Part shown: positions 24,601-31,820 of the stretch, piece by piece
How positions within the stretch are numbered: position 1 is the stretch's first letter
How the letters are laid out: each line of letters begins with the position of its first letter
NCBI RefSeq assembly: GCF_026230105.1
Contig: NC_079481.1
Span: 13,967,042-14,031,041 of the forward strand
Direction: 5' to 3'
Length of the DNA stretch: 64,000 nucleotides
From: Diorhabda sublineata
Lineage: Eukaryota > Arthropoda > Insecta > Coleoptera > Chrysomelidae
Made by a program: the position numbers and the translations under genes
Notes under the pieces: generated by a model
The model's input: only the letters and a program-made list of their open reading frames with translations
Database searches by the model: none
What the model was told of the DNA's origin: nothing

Positions 24601-24920
24601 ATCAAAATCATAAAGCTATGAGAAATACTTATAAATTTTGTTTACTATTTAATTTTTTTCACATAAATTCGCCGCAAATATAAATAATTTGAAAAAAAAA
24701 AAGATTAATTTGTCGTTTTTTATGCTCAAACACAAACCGGTAACCGCGAAATGAGTAATTACAATAATATATTATAAATATCAAAATTTTGATTTTTTTT
24801 TCTATAAATATATTATTTAATAATGATAAAAATAAATAAAAATTGATAGTTACCTTCATAATGCATATTATAGTGACGATTAACTTGCGAATGCAACATC
24901 GTTGATAAATATTTCACCAT
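2747..24920 (-). CDS. T-box transcription factor, probably Dorsocross/Tbx6-like (three coding exons)
   Basis: Sequence-specific DNA-binding transcription factor acting in the nucleus. The model joins 24920-24854, 20765-20669 and 3671-2747. Both junctions are GT-AG and keep frame (split codons G|AT and CG|A), giving 362 residues. The T-box spans about residues 30-212, with GTEMIITKSGRRMFP at 45-59, HPDSPAKG at 113-120, FPETQFIAVTAYQN at 179-192 and NPFAKGFRE at 203-211. A basic run (CKRRK) follows, then a Ser/Asn-rich region (about 229-286). A C-terminal FSIRAIIG (353-360) fits the eh1 pattern for recruiting the Groucho co-repressor, so repressor activity is inferred. The class call rests on the ASMHKYQP and FRETGQ context and is less sure than the family. 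Tyr202, just before NPFAKGF, is unusual; Asn or Ser is common there. The introns are 4.1 and 17.0 kb; the longer is packed with transposons. Family certain, class tentative. Confidence 0.9.
3770..4200 (+). pseudogene. LINE (jockey-like) fragment
   Basis: The plus-strand translation gives a basic stretch (IRNKKRKLIREKCKLRHRW) followed by APKDQTRLNNAIQQERI. This resembles the linker between endonuclease and reverse transcriptase in jockey-class LINEs, where a basic helix precedes a DK-x-LN segment. Stops interrupt the frame after that. It lies in T-box intron 2 and is non-functional. Confidence 0.5.
4245..4700 (+). pseudogene. Mariner transposase relic (C-terminal half)
   Basis: Plus-strand frames preserve pieces of a DD34D mariner transposase: an FFDINGIV-like core strand, a frameshifted remnant of the third-aspartate segment, CDFF..FPKIKSAL-like coding and FESMEAVKQKM. 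Frameshifts and stops separate them, so the gene is dead. No terminal repeats were identified. It follows directly after the LINE fragment. Confidence 0.65.
4701..5635. other. Unassigned AT-rich intronic stretch
   Basis: No conserved coding or structural RNA signal was recognised. It contains a short (TA)n run near 4907-4918. The small frames here have no family resemblance. Confidence 0.4.
5640..6035. mobile_element. Repeat family I, copy 1, with 61-bp GC-rich tandem units
   Basis: From 5645 to about 5865 the sequence matches the segment at 56990-57245 nearly base for base, with indels (shared GGTACATTTAGAAAACATT, AATAATTATTATCATTAA and CGAAAAACCATCA blocks). The right part (about 5880-6000) is a 61-bp unit repeated twice, plus a partial third, around CCGTGCGATCGCCTCACGTG. 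It is much more GC-rich than its surroundings. The element ends near GCGCTCGATGCACGCATTC, which is the inverse of the GCATCGAGCGCAC phrase at the start of the 57-kb copy. These look like terminal inverted repeats of a non-autonomous element. Confidence 0.65.
6192..6280. mobile_element. Terminal fragment of a mariner family (family M)
   Basis: TACGAGGGTTGCTACTTGAG followed by TTTCGAGAGACAAATAAAAA matches the ends of the mariner copies at 51306 and (inverted) at about 11150 and 33352. No transposase sequence remains attached, so this is a truncated terminus. Confidence 0.6.
6398..6718 (+). repeat. Interstitial (TTAGG)n-like blocks in a composite tandem repeat
   Basis: Four blocks of TTAGG/GGTTA-type repeat (6398-6456, 6518-6543, 6602-6635, 6693-6718) alternate with three copies of a 55-60 bp non-telomeric spacer. 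The spacer contains AAAAAACCTGC, GATT(T/C)TACTGGC and CAATAAGT. TTAGG is the common insect telomere unit. Many units have single-base changes (GGTGAGG, GATTGGG), as expected of an old interstitial array. Confidence 0.85.
6720..7560. other. Unassigned intronic stretch
   Basis: No exon, transposase or RNA gene was recognised. The 67-codon plus frame at 7349-7552 runs antisense to a LINE-like region and is not considered a gene. Confidence 0.4.
7570..7745 (-). pseudogene. LINE C-terminal fragment
   Basis: The minus-strand translation includes RKIAYLGHIMRGSRLNILQI. This is the R-K/R-x-x-L-GHxxR tail common near the C-terminus of many insect LINE ORF2 proteins. Flanking frames are broken. It lies next to, but differs from, the jockey-like piece at 7839-8460. 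Confidence 0.5.
7839..8460 (-). pseudogene. Jockey-like non-LTR retrotransposon RT C-terminus
   Basis: Minus-strand frames encode VKYLGLHLDQKLTWKKH near 8235-8305 and LRIIANAPWFVSNQTLHTDL near 7980-8040. Both are typical of the region following the reverse transcriptase of jockey-class LINEs. Between them is a PIWTYGIELWD-like segment in another frame, so at least one frameshift is present. The fragment is 5'-truncated. Confidence 0.75.
8450..9290 (+). pseudogene. Env-like (fusion glycoprotein) relic of an endogenous LTR element
   Basis: Broken plus-strand frames resemble the membrane-fusion protein carried by insect errantivirus/gypsy-type elements and related insect viruses. There is a furin-type basic cluster near 8476-8490, followed by a glycine/hydrophobic stretch, an acidic segment and, further on, a helix-rich region (8710-8920). 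Stop codons and frameshifts interrupt it at several points (for example about 8634 and 8920), so it is an old inactive copy. No gag, pol or 5' LTR is seen in the window. The assignment is by pattern only; a cellular gene is unlikely given the breaks. Confidence 0.5.
9331..9343 (+). other. Polypurine tract, possible start of a 3' LTR
   Basis: GTGGAGGAAGGAG is a 13-base run, all purine except the T at the second position, just downstream of the env-like relic. This is where a polypurine primer and the 3' LTR would be expected in an LTR retroelement. The following AT-rich 450 bp could be a decayed LTR, but no matching 5' LTR lies in the window. Confidence 0.3.
9344..10470. other. Unassigned AT-rich stretch, possible decayed LTR on the left
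   Basis: No coding or RNA signal was recognised. The left 450 bp may be LTR sequence; see the polypurine tract entry. Confidence 0.3.
10480..10705. mobile_element. Palindromic MITE-like element, family P, copy 2
   Basis: The inverted core GTTTCGATAATCCAATTATC + GTCTTCAGAGAC at about 10562-10594 faces its complement (TCTGAAGACGATAAGTTGGT + TATCGAAAC) at about 10612-10640. Outer arms carry GAACACACTATT...TTACAATTACA on the left and TGTAATTGTGAGTGCTGGTG on the right. Same family as 1936-2290. Confidence 0.7.
10780..11155 (+). mobile_element. Internally deleted mariner copy (family M)
   Basis: Plus-strand coding resembles the N-terminal helix-turn-helix of a mariner transposase (a DFRNGLNQQQ...STFG segment near 10957-11015). 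It jumps directly to the C-terminal end (a KCID-like segment near 11065-11080) and the terminal repeat CGAAACTTAAGTAGCAATCC at about 11130-11149. The catalytic centre is absent. Related copies lie at 33.1-33.35 and 51.3-51.9 kb. Confidence 0.6.
11156..11640. other. Unassigned stretch
   Basis: Nothing with family resemblance was seen; there is a mixed-composition segment around 11400-11640 without open coding. Confidence 0.35.
11641..11885. mobile_element. Single arm of inverted-repeat family G
   Basis: AGTCCGGTCAAATTA, AGTGAAGCTACATAAATTCC, CATCATTTCC(G/A)TGTATGGAA and TTATTCAAGGTCAAA appear in the same order as on the inverted arm at 50637-50990. The opposite arm is missing here, so this is a half-element. 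Confidence 0.65.
11886..12470. other. Unassigned stretch
   Basis: No recognisable gene. A purine-rich segment at about 12190-12300 translates to a Glu/Arg/Gln-rich peptide on the plus strand, but without a family match. Confidence 0.35.
12479..13068 (-). pseudogene. LINE fragment (RT C-terminal/connector region)
   Basis: The minus-strand translation has MRRMSLQLNEE followed by VQSYVYLGVVIKDGGDEG, the RT-proximal 'YLG' strand, then RKILRRILGG and a RRTNNEIRNLF segment typical of the C-terminus of RTE/jockey-type ORF2. Frames overlap and shift. A second fragment of the same family sits at 15790-16170 in the opposite orientation and shares NTT(K/N)EKNNE and TTERRKGNEL. Confidence 0.7.
13069..14265. 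other. Unassigned intronic stretch
   Basis: No gene was recognised. A short phrase near 13808-13850 (TTGGCAGCAAGAAGTTGAAG) recurs near 32632-32665, so it is part of a dispersed repeat. Confidence 0.35.
14270..14520 (+). pseudogene. Mariner transposase C-terminal relic
   Basis: The plus strand reads HPTFNPDLALLDYYLFRSM near 14317-14375, corresponding to the H-x-x-Y-S-P-D-L-A-x-x-D-Y-x-LF signature around the third catalytic aspartate of mariners. Stops follow shortly after, and nothing upstream keeps the frame. Confidence 0.7.
14600..14825. repeat. Inverted repeat related to a Penelope-like 3' region
   Basis: ATTCTTAATTTTAGATCTCT at about 14658 and its near complement around AGACCTAAAATCAAGAATAT (14765) form a hairpin of about 200 bp. 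The same phrase occurs at 25868-25890, downstream of the Penelope-like fragments, suggesting a shared 3' non-coding region. Confidence 0.55.
14826..15780. other. Unassigned AT-rich intronic stretch
   Basis: No coding, RNA or repeat signature was recognised. Confidence 0.35.
15790..16175 (+). pseudogene. LINE fragment (RT C-terminus)
   Basis: The plus-strand frame contains KVKLHLYKTIIKPTVSYGGE followed by TWILNKAKEEKI, the classic Y-K/R-x-x-I-x-P-x-x-x-YG-x-E-x-W motif after the LINE reverse transcriptase. Upstream it shares peptide blocks with the inverted piece at 12.5-13.07 kb. An internal deletion joins distant parts. It lacks the catalytic RT motifs and is inactive. Confidence 0.75.
16300..17095. 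other. Unassigned stretch
   Basis: No family resemblance was found on either strand. Confidence 0.35.
17100..17510 (-). pseudogene. LINE (CR1/jockey-like) RT C-terminal fragment
   Basis: The minus strand reads LSWNSYVAELAKAIW near 17450-17495, a segment found just downstream of the reverse transcriptase in CR1/jockey-type LINEs. The remainder is shifted and interrupted. Confidence 0.6.
17511..18985. other. Unassigned intronic stretch
   Basis: No supportable feature. The 70-codon frame at 17682-17894 has no recognisable domain. Confidence 0.35.
18990..19265 (+). pseudogene. LINE fragment feeding the adjacent minisatellite
   Basis: The plus strand has a WFD-type segment near 19030 and a long basic/Glu-rich stretch (KEEQKK-like) typical of the endonuclease-RT linker. 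The 172-bp units that follow continue the same kind of coding. Confidence 0.45.
19270..20520 (+). repeat. 172-bp minisatellite derived from LINE coding sequence
   Basis: About seven units. The landmark GGAACTGGGACAGATATT starts at 19450, 19622, 19764, 19905, 20078, 20251 and 20429, giving spacings of 172, 142, 141, 173, 173 and 178 bp. Two consecutive units share the same roughly 30-bp deletion. In the last unit the plus strand reads TGTDEINGELIK, close to the A/T-G-x-D-x-I-x-x-E-L/M-x-K entry motif of LINE reverse transcriptases, and RYFKTLIKKETRQFTKDMEK. The array is therefore amplified retrotransposon sequence inside T-box intron 2. Confidence 0.9.
20669..20765 (-). CDS. T-box gene, coding exon 2 (start of the T-box)
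   Basis: A 97-nt exon. The acceptor is TTTTTCTAG with the AG at 20767-20766; the donor is ACG|GTAAGT, with GT at 20668-20667. It encodes residues 23-55 (part): TVSNYNVTLKNKDLWKTFH, then AEGTEMIITKSG. The T-box begins here (NVTLKNKDLWKTFH). The end phase (CG) pairs exactly with the A that opens exon 3, restoring Arg-Arg-Met-Phe-Pro across a 17-kb intron. That match is strong evidence for the join. Confidence 0.93.
20890..20925. repeat. Short imperfect hairpin in T-box intron 1
   Basis: GCACTAGTTCAAATTAT pairs with the complement of ATAATTTGCACTAGTGC across a 1-2 nt loop, with one mismatch. Confidence 0.6.
21043..21118. mobile_element. Miniature hairpin element
   Basis: The left end CTCTCGTGCATGTCAAATTG and the right end CAATTTAACATGCACTCGGG are near-perfect inverted copies of about 20 bp around a 36-bp centre. 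Probably a MITE remnant. Confidence 0.5.
21218..21254. repeat. Perfect 16-bp-arm hairpin
   Basis: ATTCGATTTGGATAGG at 21218-21233 and its exact complement CCTATCCAAATCGAAT at 21239-21254, with a 5-nt loop. Confidence 0.8.
21285..21455 (+). pseudogene. LINE RNase H fragment
   Basis: The plus strand reads NNVCLIWVPKQRETKQQ near 21320-21370. V-x-L-x-WVPG/K-H/Q is a signature around the RNase H domain of LINEs. Only this part is recognisable. Confidence 0.5.
21460..22370. other. Unassigned intronic stretch
   Basis: No gene or structural RNA was recognised. A few scattered CCTAACCT phrases lie at 21915-21935. Confidence 0.35.
22375..22500 (+). pseudogene. Possible transposase N-terminal fragment
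   Basis: The plus strand gives a short helical peptide (VDMLLVLFFCEGNYRQIVEE) resembling a helix-turn-helix start (G-N-x-R-x-x-x-x-x-Y). It is cut off at the left arm of the inverted-repeat element that begins at 22543. Confidence 0.3.
22543..23818. mobile_element. 1.28-kb TIR element with about 170-bp arms (family F)
   Basis: The left arm 22543-22715 and right arm about 23643-23818 are inverted copies at roughly 90 percent by eye. They open with GTGACAAAATTAATAGTAGA and include ACACCAAAAAATCGGTACAA and GGGGTTAAATAAAAGTTATG. The interior contains a small GC-rich island at 23335-23450. No transposase was recognised inside, so this is a non-autonomous element. It sits in T-box intron 1. Confidence 0.85.
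23819..24853. other. Remainder of T-box intron 1
   Basis: No feature beyond a CACCCTGTATACTG phrase at about 24322, which resembles the ACAGGGTG ends of TIR elements elsewhere in the window. The 24659-24859 minus frame partly overlaps exon 1 but is in a different context and is not coding. Confidence 0.35.
24854..24920 (-). CDS. T-box gene, coding exon 1 (start codon)
   Basis: The ATG at 24920-24918 opens a 22-codon frame followed by G|GTAACT (donor at 24853-24852). The split codon G|AT joins exon 2 to give ...MHYEDTVSNYNVTL. An in-frame TAA about 40 nt upstream of the ATG rules out a longer N-terminus within this exon. Residues 1-22 precede the T-box and have no domain. This exon was found by phase and splice-site matching rather than similarity, so another first exon remains possible. 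Confidence 0.72.
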
Positions 24921-24959
24921 TAAACGAAATAAACAAACAGTTTTTAGAAGTCTTTATTC

Positions 24960-25160
24960 ACACTTAAAAACACAACTTTTTGTGAATACTTTTATCTGCT
25001 TACGAGGCAACAACTATTATAACTAATGCCAATTCTAAATTTTGACCATAAATTTGGAAAACCTTAGCCAAACCCCTAACAAGTACTAAGCCCTTATTCT
25101 TATTGGTCGACCTGGTACCGGTAATGCCGATTGGTTCTCACTCGCAATTTGTTGACGAAC
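24960..25160 (-). promoter_or_regulatory. Candidate promoter region of the T-box gene
   Basis: Upstream of exon 1 on the minus strand there are two CCAAT-type motifs (ATTGG on the plus strand near 25103 and 25131), a TATAATAG-like box near 25016-25023 and an ATAAAAG box near 24985. The stretch is more mixed in composition and free of recognisable transposons. The transcription start was not determined. Confidence 0.3.
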
Positions 25161-25285
25161 CTTTGTTTGGTTAAGCGATTTGACGAAATACAGGCCTGTA
25201 CTCATACATAGAACCAAAAAATGTCTATTTTTAATTCTGTAAGAATCATAGAAAAATAAAAAATTTTGGCCAATTAAATCAGACG

Positions 25286-25475
25286 TTACCCTGTAGCAAA
25301 ATATTTTCTTTTTCGTGTATTAGATTCTGTTTCAAGAATTTTTGCATCTTTATAATTAAATTTGTGTTTTTTTGATATTTCATGGTTGGTTAATGCAGTT
25401 CTAATTTTTTTATGGTATTGATGACCTCTTAGTCTATTTTCTAAATACTGAGATGTCTGCACTATGTAGAATTTA
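25286..25475 (-). pseudogene. Penelope-like retroelement, GIY-YIG endonuclease fragment (minus copy)
   Basis: The minus strand reads YIVQTSQYLENRLRGHQYHK, then TALTNHEISKKHKFNYKD and a TESNTRKRKY tail with a stop. This matches the GIY-YIG endonuclease region that ends Penelope-like proteins (Y-x-G-Q-T-x-x-L-x-x-R-x-x-x-H, with Val replacing the usual Gly). The reverse transcriptase part is absent. Confidence 0.75.
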
Positions 25476-25640
25476 ATTATAAAGATTCAAAATTTCTTGA
25501 AACGGAATCTACGTCACGAAAAAAAGAATTTTTAGAAATGGTTCACATTCATAAGAACAAAAAAGCTATAAATGATAAGAAAGACCTAAATAATTTAAGT
25601 AAAATTTATAGTTCTAATTCTAATAAAACTATAAATAACT
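25475..25640 (+). pseudogene. Penelope-like retroelement, C-terminal fragment (plus copy, head-to-head)
   Basis: The plus strand begins NYKDSKFLETES, the same protein segment as the end of the minus copy (NYKDAKILETES). It continues with RKKEFLEMVHIHKNKKAIND, the tail typical of Penelope-like proteins. The two copies therefore diverge from a point near 25473, an inverted arrangement often seen with these elements. Confidence 0.75.
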
Positions 25641-25644
25641 TAAT

Positions 25645-26220
25645 TAATTACTGTTACATATTTGAAATGTAAAGAAAAATTAATTTTTCTTATTAGAACA
25701 AAGTTCTATTTTGATTTTATTCTTATTGTGGTATTCATGATGATAAATATAAAAACGCAAATTGTCAGTGTCAATATATTATTTTGATAAAGACTTAAAT
25801 TTGGTCGAAACTTAAATTTTTATCTACATTTTAAAAATTATTAAAAAAAATTAATTTTGAAACAGAAGAGACCTAAAATCAAGAACATTTATAAACATAA
25901 AAGTAATGCTCTGATGGACTTCAATGTACGAAAAGTTATAGATATTAGAGAAACTCCACAAAAATAAATGTTCCATCAAATATTTACGTTTCAAAACAAA
26001 AAAACAGCTAAACTCAAGTTTTTCTCTATTTCAAGAAGTTTACCGCTTTTATTATTTTCATGTAGTAGCAAGAAGGATTATCTCTTATCATGATGAGAAA
26101 AAATTGTTAAATTATCTAATTCGATATGATAAAAAACAGTTCAAAAACTTCCCATTGGAATTTACCGCGTTGAAATCGTTTTTAACTTAAGCAATTCATT
26201 ATTGATATCAGTTGTATTAT
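25645..26220. other. Intergenic, with a Penelope-associated 3' segment
   Basis: 25850-25900 repeats the AGACCTAAAATCAAGAA phrase present in the 14.6-14.8 kb inverted repeat. Nothing else was identified. Confidence 0.4.
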
Positions 26221-26224
26221 AAAA

Positions 26225-26420
26225 CAGACGGTTTTTCTCTATAAATACGTAAATCTTTATCAAGACCATCCATCTCTGATAAGATCTCTCAACTTTGATT
26301 GGTTGGTATTTTACATTTCTGTCGTAAAAAATAAGCAAGTGGTTTTTCTCTATAAACACCAAATTCTCTATCAAGATCATCCAATTCTTCTTGGATTGGT
26401 GGTCAACATCTTTTATATCT
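26225..26420. repeat. Two diverged direct copies, offset about 115 bp
   Basis: GGTTTTTCTCTATAAA(T/C)AC at 26230 and 26341 is followed in each copy by TCTATCAAGA(C/T)CATCCA-like sequence. A third weak match starts near 26445. Confidence 0.6.
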
Positions 26421-27875
26421 TGAAAGAGATGCTAGGAATTATTTTCTAGGAAGATCTAAGTGTCTAGCAAGATCTTTAAACTTTGATTTGTTTGGATATA
26501 GGCAAAGTTCCACTAGTCATTTTAAAAACTAGTTAGATATTCACACCATGATAAAATTGCGTTTTTCATTCAATGTATCATTTATAACATACATTTTATA
26601 TCATTATTATACCTACATAGAAAATATTTTGATATTACTTGTAAATAAATTAAAACGGAATACAACTAAAAACATTTTCCAGTTTGATTATTATTCAAGG
26701 AATTAGTAAACAATAAACAAAATAACCAATTAAAAATCAATAAACGCTTTATTTCAGTAGAAAATTTATTTTACTCGAATTATTTTTGAAAATGTTTATT
26801 CAAACTATTTGCCAAATAGTTGTTTATTGTCATTATCAAAACAAACTCTTGTAGTACATTTATACCTATTTGTAGAAAGTATCACTCGGCGGTCTTCTCA
26901 TTTATTATATTTATTTAGATAAGTTTTGTAAACGCTTATTAATAAACAGGGCGATTAATTTAAATAGTACCAACGTTGTAGTGTGAAAATTCTCATAAAT
27001 CTGAATAAACGAACAACATTCCTTCTTTTTATATTTATATGAACCACATAAAATGAAAAAAACAAACTTTTAAGTTGAAACGAATCATTCAAAATAAGAA
27101 ATATTTCTTTTGACAGCTGTTTTCCCAATTTGCCAAACAATATAGTCAAAAAACGCACATTCTGATTGTACAATTGGATCTCCTTTTAAAGGACTAATAA
27201 ATTATCCTGATATGTACAGGGTGTCATCTTCCACTTTTTGTTTTCATATATTTCAATAATTGTCGAATAGTTTCTTTTTTTTTCTATTGCTAAAATATAG
27301 TATTTCAAAAAAGTGACTCTAGGATCGATAAAAACTGAAAAATAATTGAGATCTGCTTGGTAAGAAAGTTTCGTAGCTCCATCCACATTCAAGATACAGG
27401 ACGTTGAAGGAAAAAATTCATACACATTTTCAGGATTTTGTTGAAACTACTTGCAACACTGTAATGAACTCATGATGAAACTCGATATAGTGTTTAGTTC
27501 TCGGAATATTTTGATCTGAAAATTATGAAATAATAACTTATACTGGTATGAAGTAATGATAAAATTATTATTTTATTGTTATCAATTAGTAGGAATTATA
27601 TTAATTAAATATATCTTGTCACGTAAATTAGATCTCATCGAAAAAAGATGTTAAATATTCGGATTGAGAGTTTCCCTTTCTTTTAACGTTTCACAAAAAA
27701 CCACTGATCGGTAAATTTAGATGTCTCTAACTTTTCCATCGAAAACTATCATTTATTCATAATTATGACGATAAATCAACAAAAATTAGATCTTTGAAAC
27801 TTTGTTATTTGTAAAATTAGATATTGTTAATCAAAATTCTTCTTCTCTAGAGCTCTTTATGTCCATTCCAGTGTC
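26421..27875. other. Unassigned intergenic stretch
   Basis: No gene was recognised. GTACAGGGTGTCATCTTCCA at about 27214 looks like the terminus of an ACAGGGTG-type element without a partner. Confidence 0.35.
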
Positions 27876-27879
27876 ACAG

Positions 27880-28315
27880 TATTGCGATTTCAGTTTTCAT
27901 TCTTATTCCATCCATTTTTCCACACTTTTCGATCCATTATTACTTCATTCATCTACTGTACTGTTTTCCCTTGTATTCCTCCTTCCTGCGCTACTTATTG
28001 TAGCCCAGTTTTCCTGGTTCTTCCTTTTCTTTCATCATTTCACTTCTGTCATTTATCTCAGGCTTTGTTGTGATCTTTATTCATGTGGTTGTACCAGTTC
28101 AACATATTTAAACCTATTGGTTCCTTTATGAGCTTTTCTATAATTGTGTTATTTCTTATCATATCCATCCTCGTTTTCCCTGCTATTTCCCTTAATTCTT
28201 AAATCACTGCTGCTACTATTCTACTGCCTTTTTGTGCCAATTCCGCTTCTATTTTAAAACTTTCACACGCCTTTTCTATTTTTATTTTCTCTACAAGTGC
28301 TACTAAGTGAAAATA
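27880..28315 (-). pseudogene. LINE C-terminal fragment
   Basis: The minus strand reads REIAGKTRMDMIRNNTIIEK, a well-known pattern after the reverse transcriptase in RTE/CR1-type LINEs, preceded by an acidic/basic helix. Stops interrupt it. The strand is pyrimidine-rich on the plus side, which produces the long plus-strand frames seen here. Confidence 0.6.
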
Positions 28316-28675
28316 CATTTAGAGCCAATAAACAACGTTGTCGAGAAACTGGAAAGCTAGACCAAAAAAAGAAGAAATCATGGTAGAACAAGAATAATGA
28401 AAACCCTTAATAGAGTATCGTTTTAGATTTAGTTGATCAAGATCTAACAGCATAAGGAATATGACAAGACAAATAAATATGTCGTCTTCAAGTACTTGGA
28501 GGATACTTTTTATGGATAAGGACACCTTCACGCGACAAGATGTGCTTAACTCCCATAATGCTTACTACTTTGGTGTAATGAGAAGCCACAAGTCAAAAGA
28601 ATATAACATTATCAACATTCATTTTTTAAAAATTTAAATATTGATTCGAAATATTAGAAGATTTAATGCTAAACG
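28316..28675. other. Unassigned intergenic stretch
   Basis: No feature recognised. Confidence 0.3.
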
Positions 28676-28679
28676 AGCA

Positions 28680-28875
28680 GCGAGGATCTTCGTTTCTCAT
28701 GCGAGATGGAGCTTCACTGAACTTTGATAGAAGGTATCGTAATTGATTATGGAACGATTTTCCGAATCGATGGATTGGTAAAAGTGCAGAAGCTCCGTTT
28801 TATTGACCTCTTCGATCGTCAATTTTAATTATTCGGACTACATTGTGTTGATTCATAACTGTATATGATACTTGG
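28680..28875 (+). pseudogene. IS630/Tc3-like transposase relic
   Basis: The plus strand reads RDGASLNFDRRYRN, then (after a stop) WNDFPNRWIGKS and a decayed PPRS segment. This is the D-G-A-x-x-H...FPNRWIGRGGP...WPPRSPDL block around the second and third catalytic aspartates. Stops and frameshifts show it is dead. Confidence 0.65.
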
Positions 28876-28879
28876 ATCT

Positions 28880-31815
28880 ACCATTTCACTCCTGTAATGA
28901 AATATAGTTAAAACAGTAGATTCCAAAGGGCCAACCAACTCTGTACAAGGTAAATCTGGTGAGAGCAACAGTTTTTTGGAAAAGTCAATGGATTGCTCTC
29001 ATCGACATCTTCAAAAAGGTAAAGAAAGAACAGAAAGTTGAAGAAGGGAACTGTGAGAAAACGACCACATTTTAAGAAAAAAATGCTTTTATATAAAATG
29101 AAAATGATTATTGAAAATAATGTATTGATTCTTTGTTAGGTCAAAAATATATTCAGTCATAATCGTTGATCATGCTGAATTCCCTAAGTTTTGCTGTTGT
29201 ATTTCTACCATTTTCTTTGAGATTATTCTTCTACTGCATCCCGTACATGTATGGTCTAATTTGACCTCAAATGTTATTTTATATATTGGATTCTTCTACA
29301 TTGTAGTTTTGTTTCAAATATAATTTTTGAGTCACAATGTTTGTTCACTACTACATGTATATATTTATGTCTTGATCCACAAGCAGAAATGTTTGGTTTT
29401 CAAATATAGGGAGTTATATATTGCCGCCTTATCAAAAATTTCCTCCTGCTTTGCGCTGAAATCAGTTTCCAAAGAACTGACCTTATTCACCTCCTTAACA
29501 GTCTATTATTGAGTCTTATCTCAATTTGAGCGAAACTACAAAAGAGAACTGTTAGATATTTACTAGTACTAAACAGCAGAGCTCACTGCAGAGACTTCTT
29601 TAAAAGATTAAAAATTCTGGTTGCACGACTATCCACTTAGGAACGCAGAGCACGACCTTTACCTATCCGCTCCACGTTAAGAATTAGTTAACGGCTCAAT
29701 ACTTTAGAATGCGAAGAAATGCACAATCATTTGCCAATTGAAATTACATCTATATCATCTTTTCAGACAATCGACAATAATTTGAGGGCATATTCACTGG
29801 AAAGAGCCTACTCTGTAAACAACTTCTATTCTAATAATAATATTTAATTCTGGACATGCTGCATACTGGTTTAATTTTTGCTACTAAAACCTATAATTTT
29901 GTTACTCATTGTGGTTTCTATGAGCTTGGAATATTAAGAAAAATCTGCTGTACTTCGAGCCAAGCGTGTATATATGCTGTAAGAGTTTCCGGCTAGTTTC
30001 AACAGAGTCGTGATCATTGAGTTAATATTAAAGATAGAGAAAGCGAGGTATGGAAGTTTGTTCAAATGGGGCTCAACTGCTGATAAACGAAGAAAGAACA
30101 TCGGTATATCGCTCTCTATTCTAATTGGATCTTTGATATTAACTTTATACATAAGACACCAATCAGAAGCGATGGAACAGAGCTATAGAGTAGTAAATCG
30201 ATGCTCTATATCTTTCTTCCACTTCCACTATCTTTAAGATTAACTCTATGCTCTTGATACCGAATTATGTTGAACTATATCGTATTTTCTTATATTCACG
30301 TTAATTTTGAGGCAGTAAATAACTACATAACCTAACATAACACATCTTTTCAAAGCCAGCAATAAACTGATGAAATAAAACAAGAAGTTATTGAGCTATA
30401 ATGTGTCTTATTGTGGTTAACAGCTGGGTCATTCATAATGACTAATTTTGTATTTTTTTAAAAAATTTTTCCACGGAAGTATTATGTTATTTGCATATAT
30501 ATTCATTAGGTTGGCCTTATTAACAAATATTTATTAATTAACGATCTACTGAAAAGAAACAGTGACAGCTTCTATCGTAGTTTTGTTTACTCATTTTTAT
30601 AAATACACAAAATCTGCGTTATATCAGTTTAGTGAGGAATATTACGTCGAAATTAGTGTGTCATAATCTTCTGTATTAATGTCTTCATCAAGTTTTTGAT
30701 TTCAATATTCCACATCTTTCTAAGAGGAAAGCAGATATTTCCAAATATACTAAACAAGCATTTTTCAAGCGAAATAATAACGGTATAAACTCAAAAAATC
30801 TTGGAAAGTTTCATAGGGAAGATGTAATTAAATTTCTGTTTAAAGCTGCTGAGATTATTTATAATGATATTAATTTGACGTTGTTGATGACGAAAAAAAT
30901 TAAAGATATTTCCTTTGTTTGGAGTTGAAGCTTAATGAATATAGGGTGATTCCCAAGTAAATAAGAAACACGTTTTCTATACCAAGGGTTAGGAAAATCA
31001 ATTCTTTATGGTAACTATGACTTATGTCTCAAAATGTATTGTTTACAATATAGGAAAGAGAAAAAAATAATTCTACAGCCACCAGAGTTCAAAACTTTTA
31101 TGGATAGATAACCTATATAAGTTTTTCGTGATGATTTGTCTAGATTTTAAGGATTTTTTTGTAAAAATCACTTCAAAATGTCATGTAAAAATCGACGTTT
31201 TGACCTAAATTCAAGATAAATAATGACTAAAAACATATAAAAGGTCAAAGAACTAAAAAAATTAAGAAAATCATATTGATTATACAAATTTCTGCTTAGC
31301 ATTAAACCACTACAATAAAATGAGTAATTTTGTGTGTCAACACTTTTTATAAAAGGTGTCATATGAGTAATAAGTCGGTGTTCCCACGCTTCAATTTAAA
31401 GTTGTCGTTTCACATTGGTTTATAAATCCAACAATACATTAACAATTATTGGGCAATCCTAAGGATAAAATATCAAATTTGGAAAAGAGTAATATAAGTA
31501 TATGAAATTAGCTGTGGTGATTGTGACGGAAAGTATATTGGACAGACTAAGAGATCTGTTTTTGTCCGGTTTAATAAGCACATTTAAAATTGCCAGTGAC
31601 AATCATGACATAAATATTAATAATGGAAAATTGTTAAAAAATGTAACCAATAATAAATTGTTTAAATTGTTGGATGAATTTGAAAGCATTGAAATTGCTA
31701 GATGTAAGAGTAGCTTAAATAGGGACAAAGGGACAATTTCTTACAACCCACTCTATAGTTTAGTAGTCAAATAATGAATATGAATATTCCTTCCAGGGAG
31801 TTTTTTCCCGCTGGA
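28880..31815. other. Unassigned intergenic stretch
   Basis: No gene was recognised. The sequence is AT-rich with small frames that lack family resemblance. ATAGGGTGATTCCCAAG at 30941 looks like an unpaired TIR-type terminus. Confidence 0.35.
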
Positions 31816-31820
31816 ATTAA

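Noticed and set aside
27802..28131. 109-codon plus frame, apparent membrane protein
   Set aside because: Antisense of a LINE C-terminal fragment (REIAGKTRMD on the minus strand).
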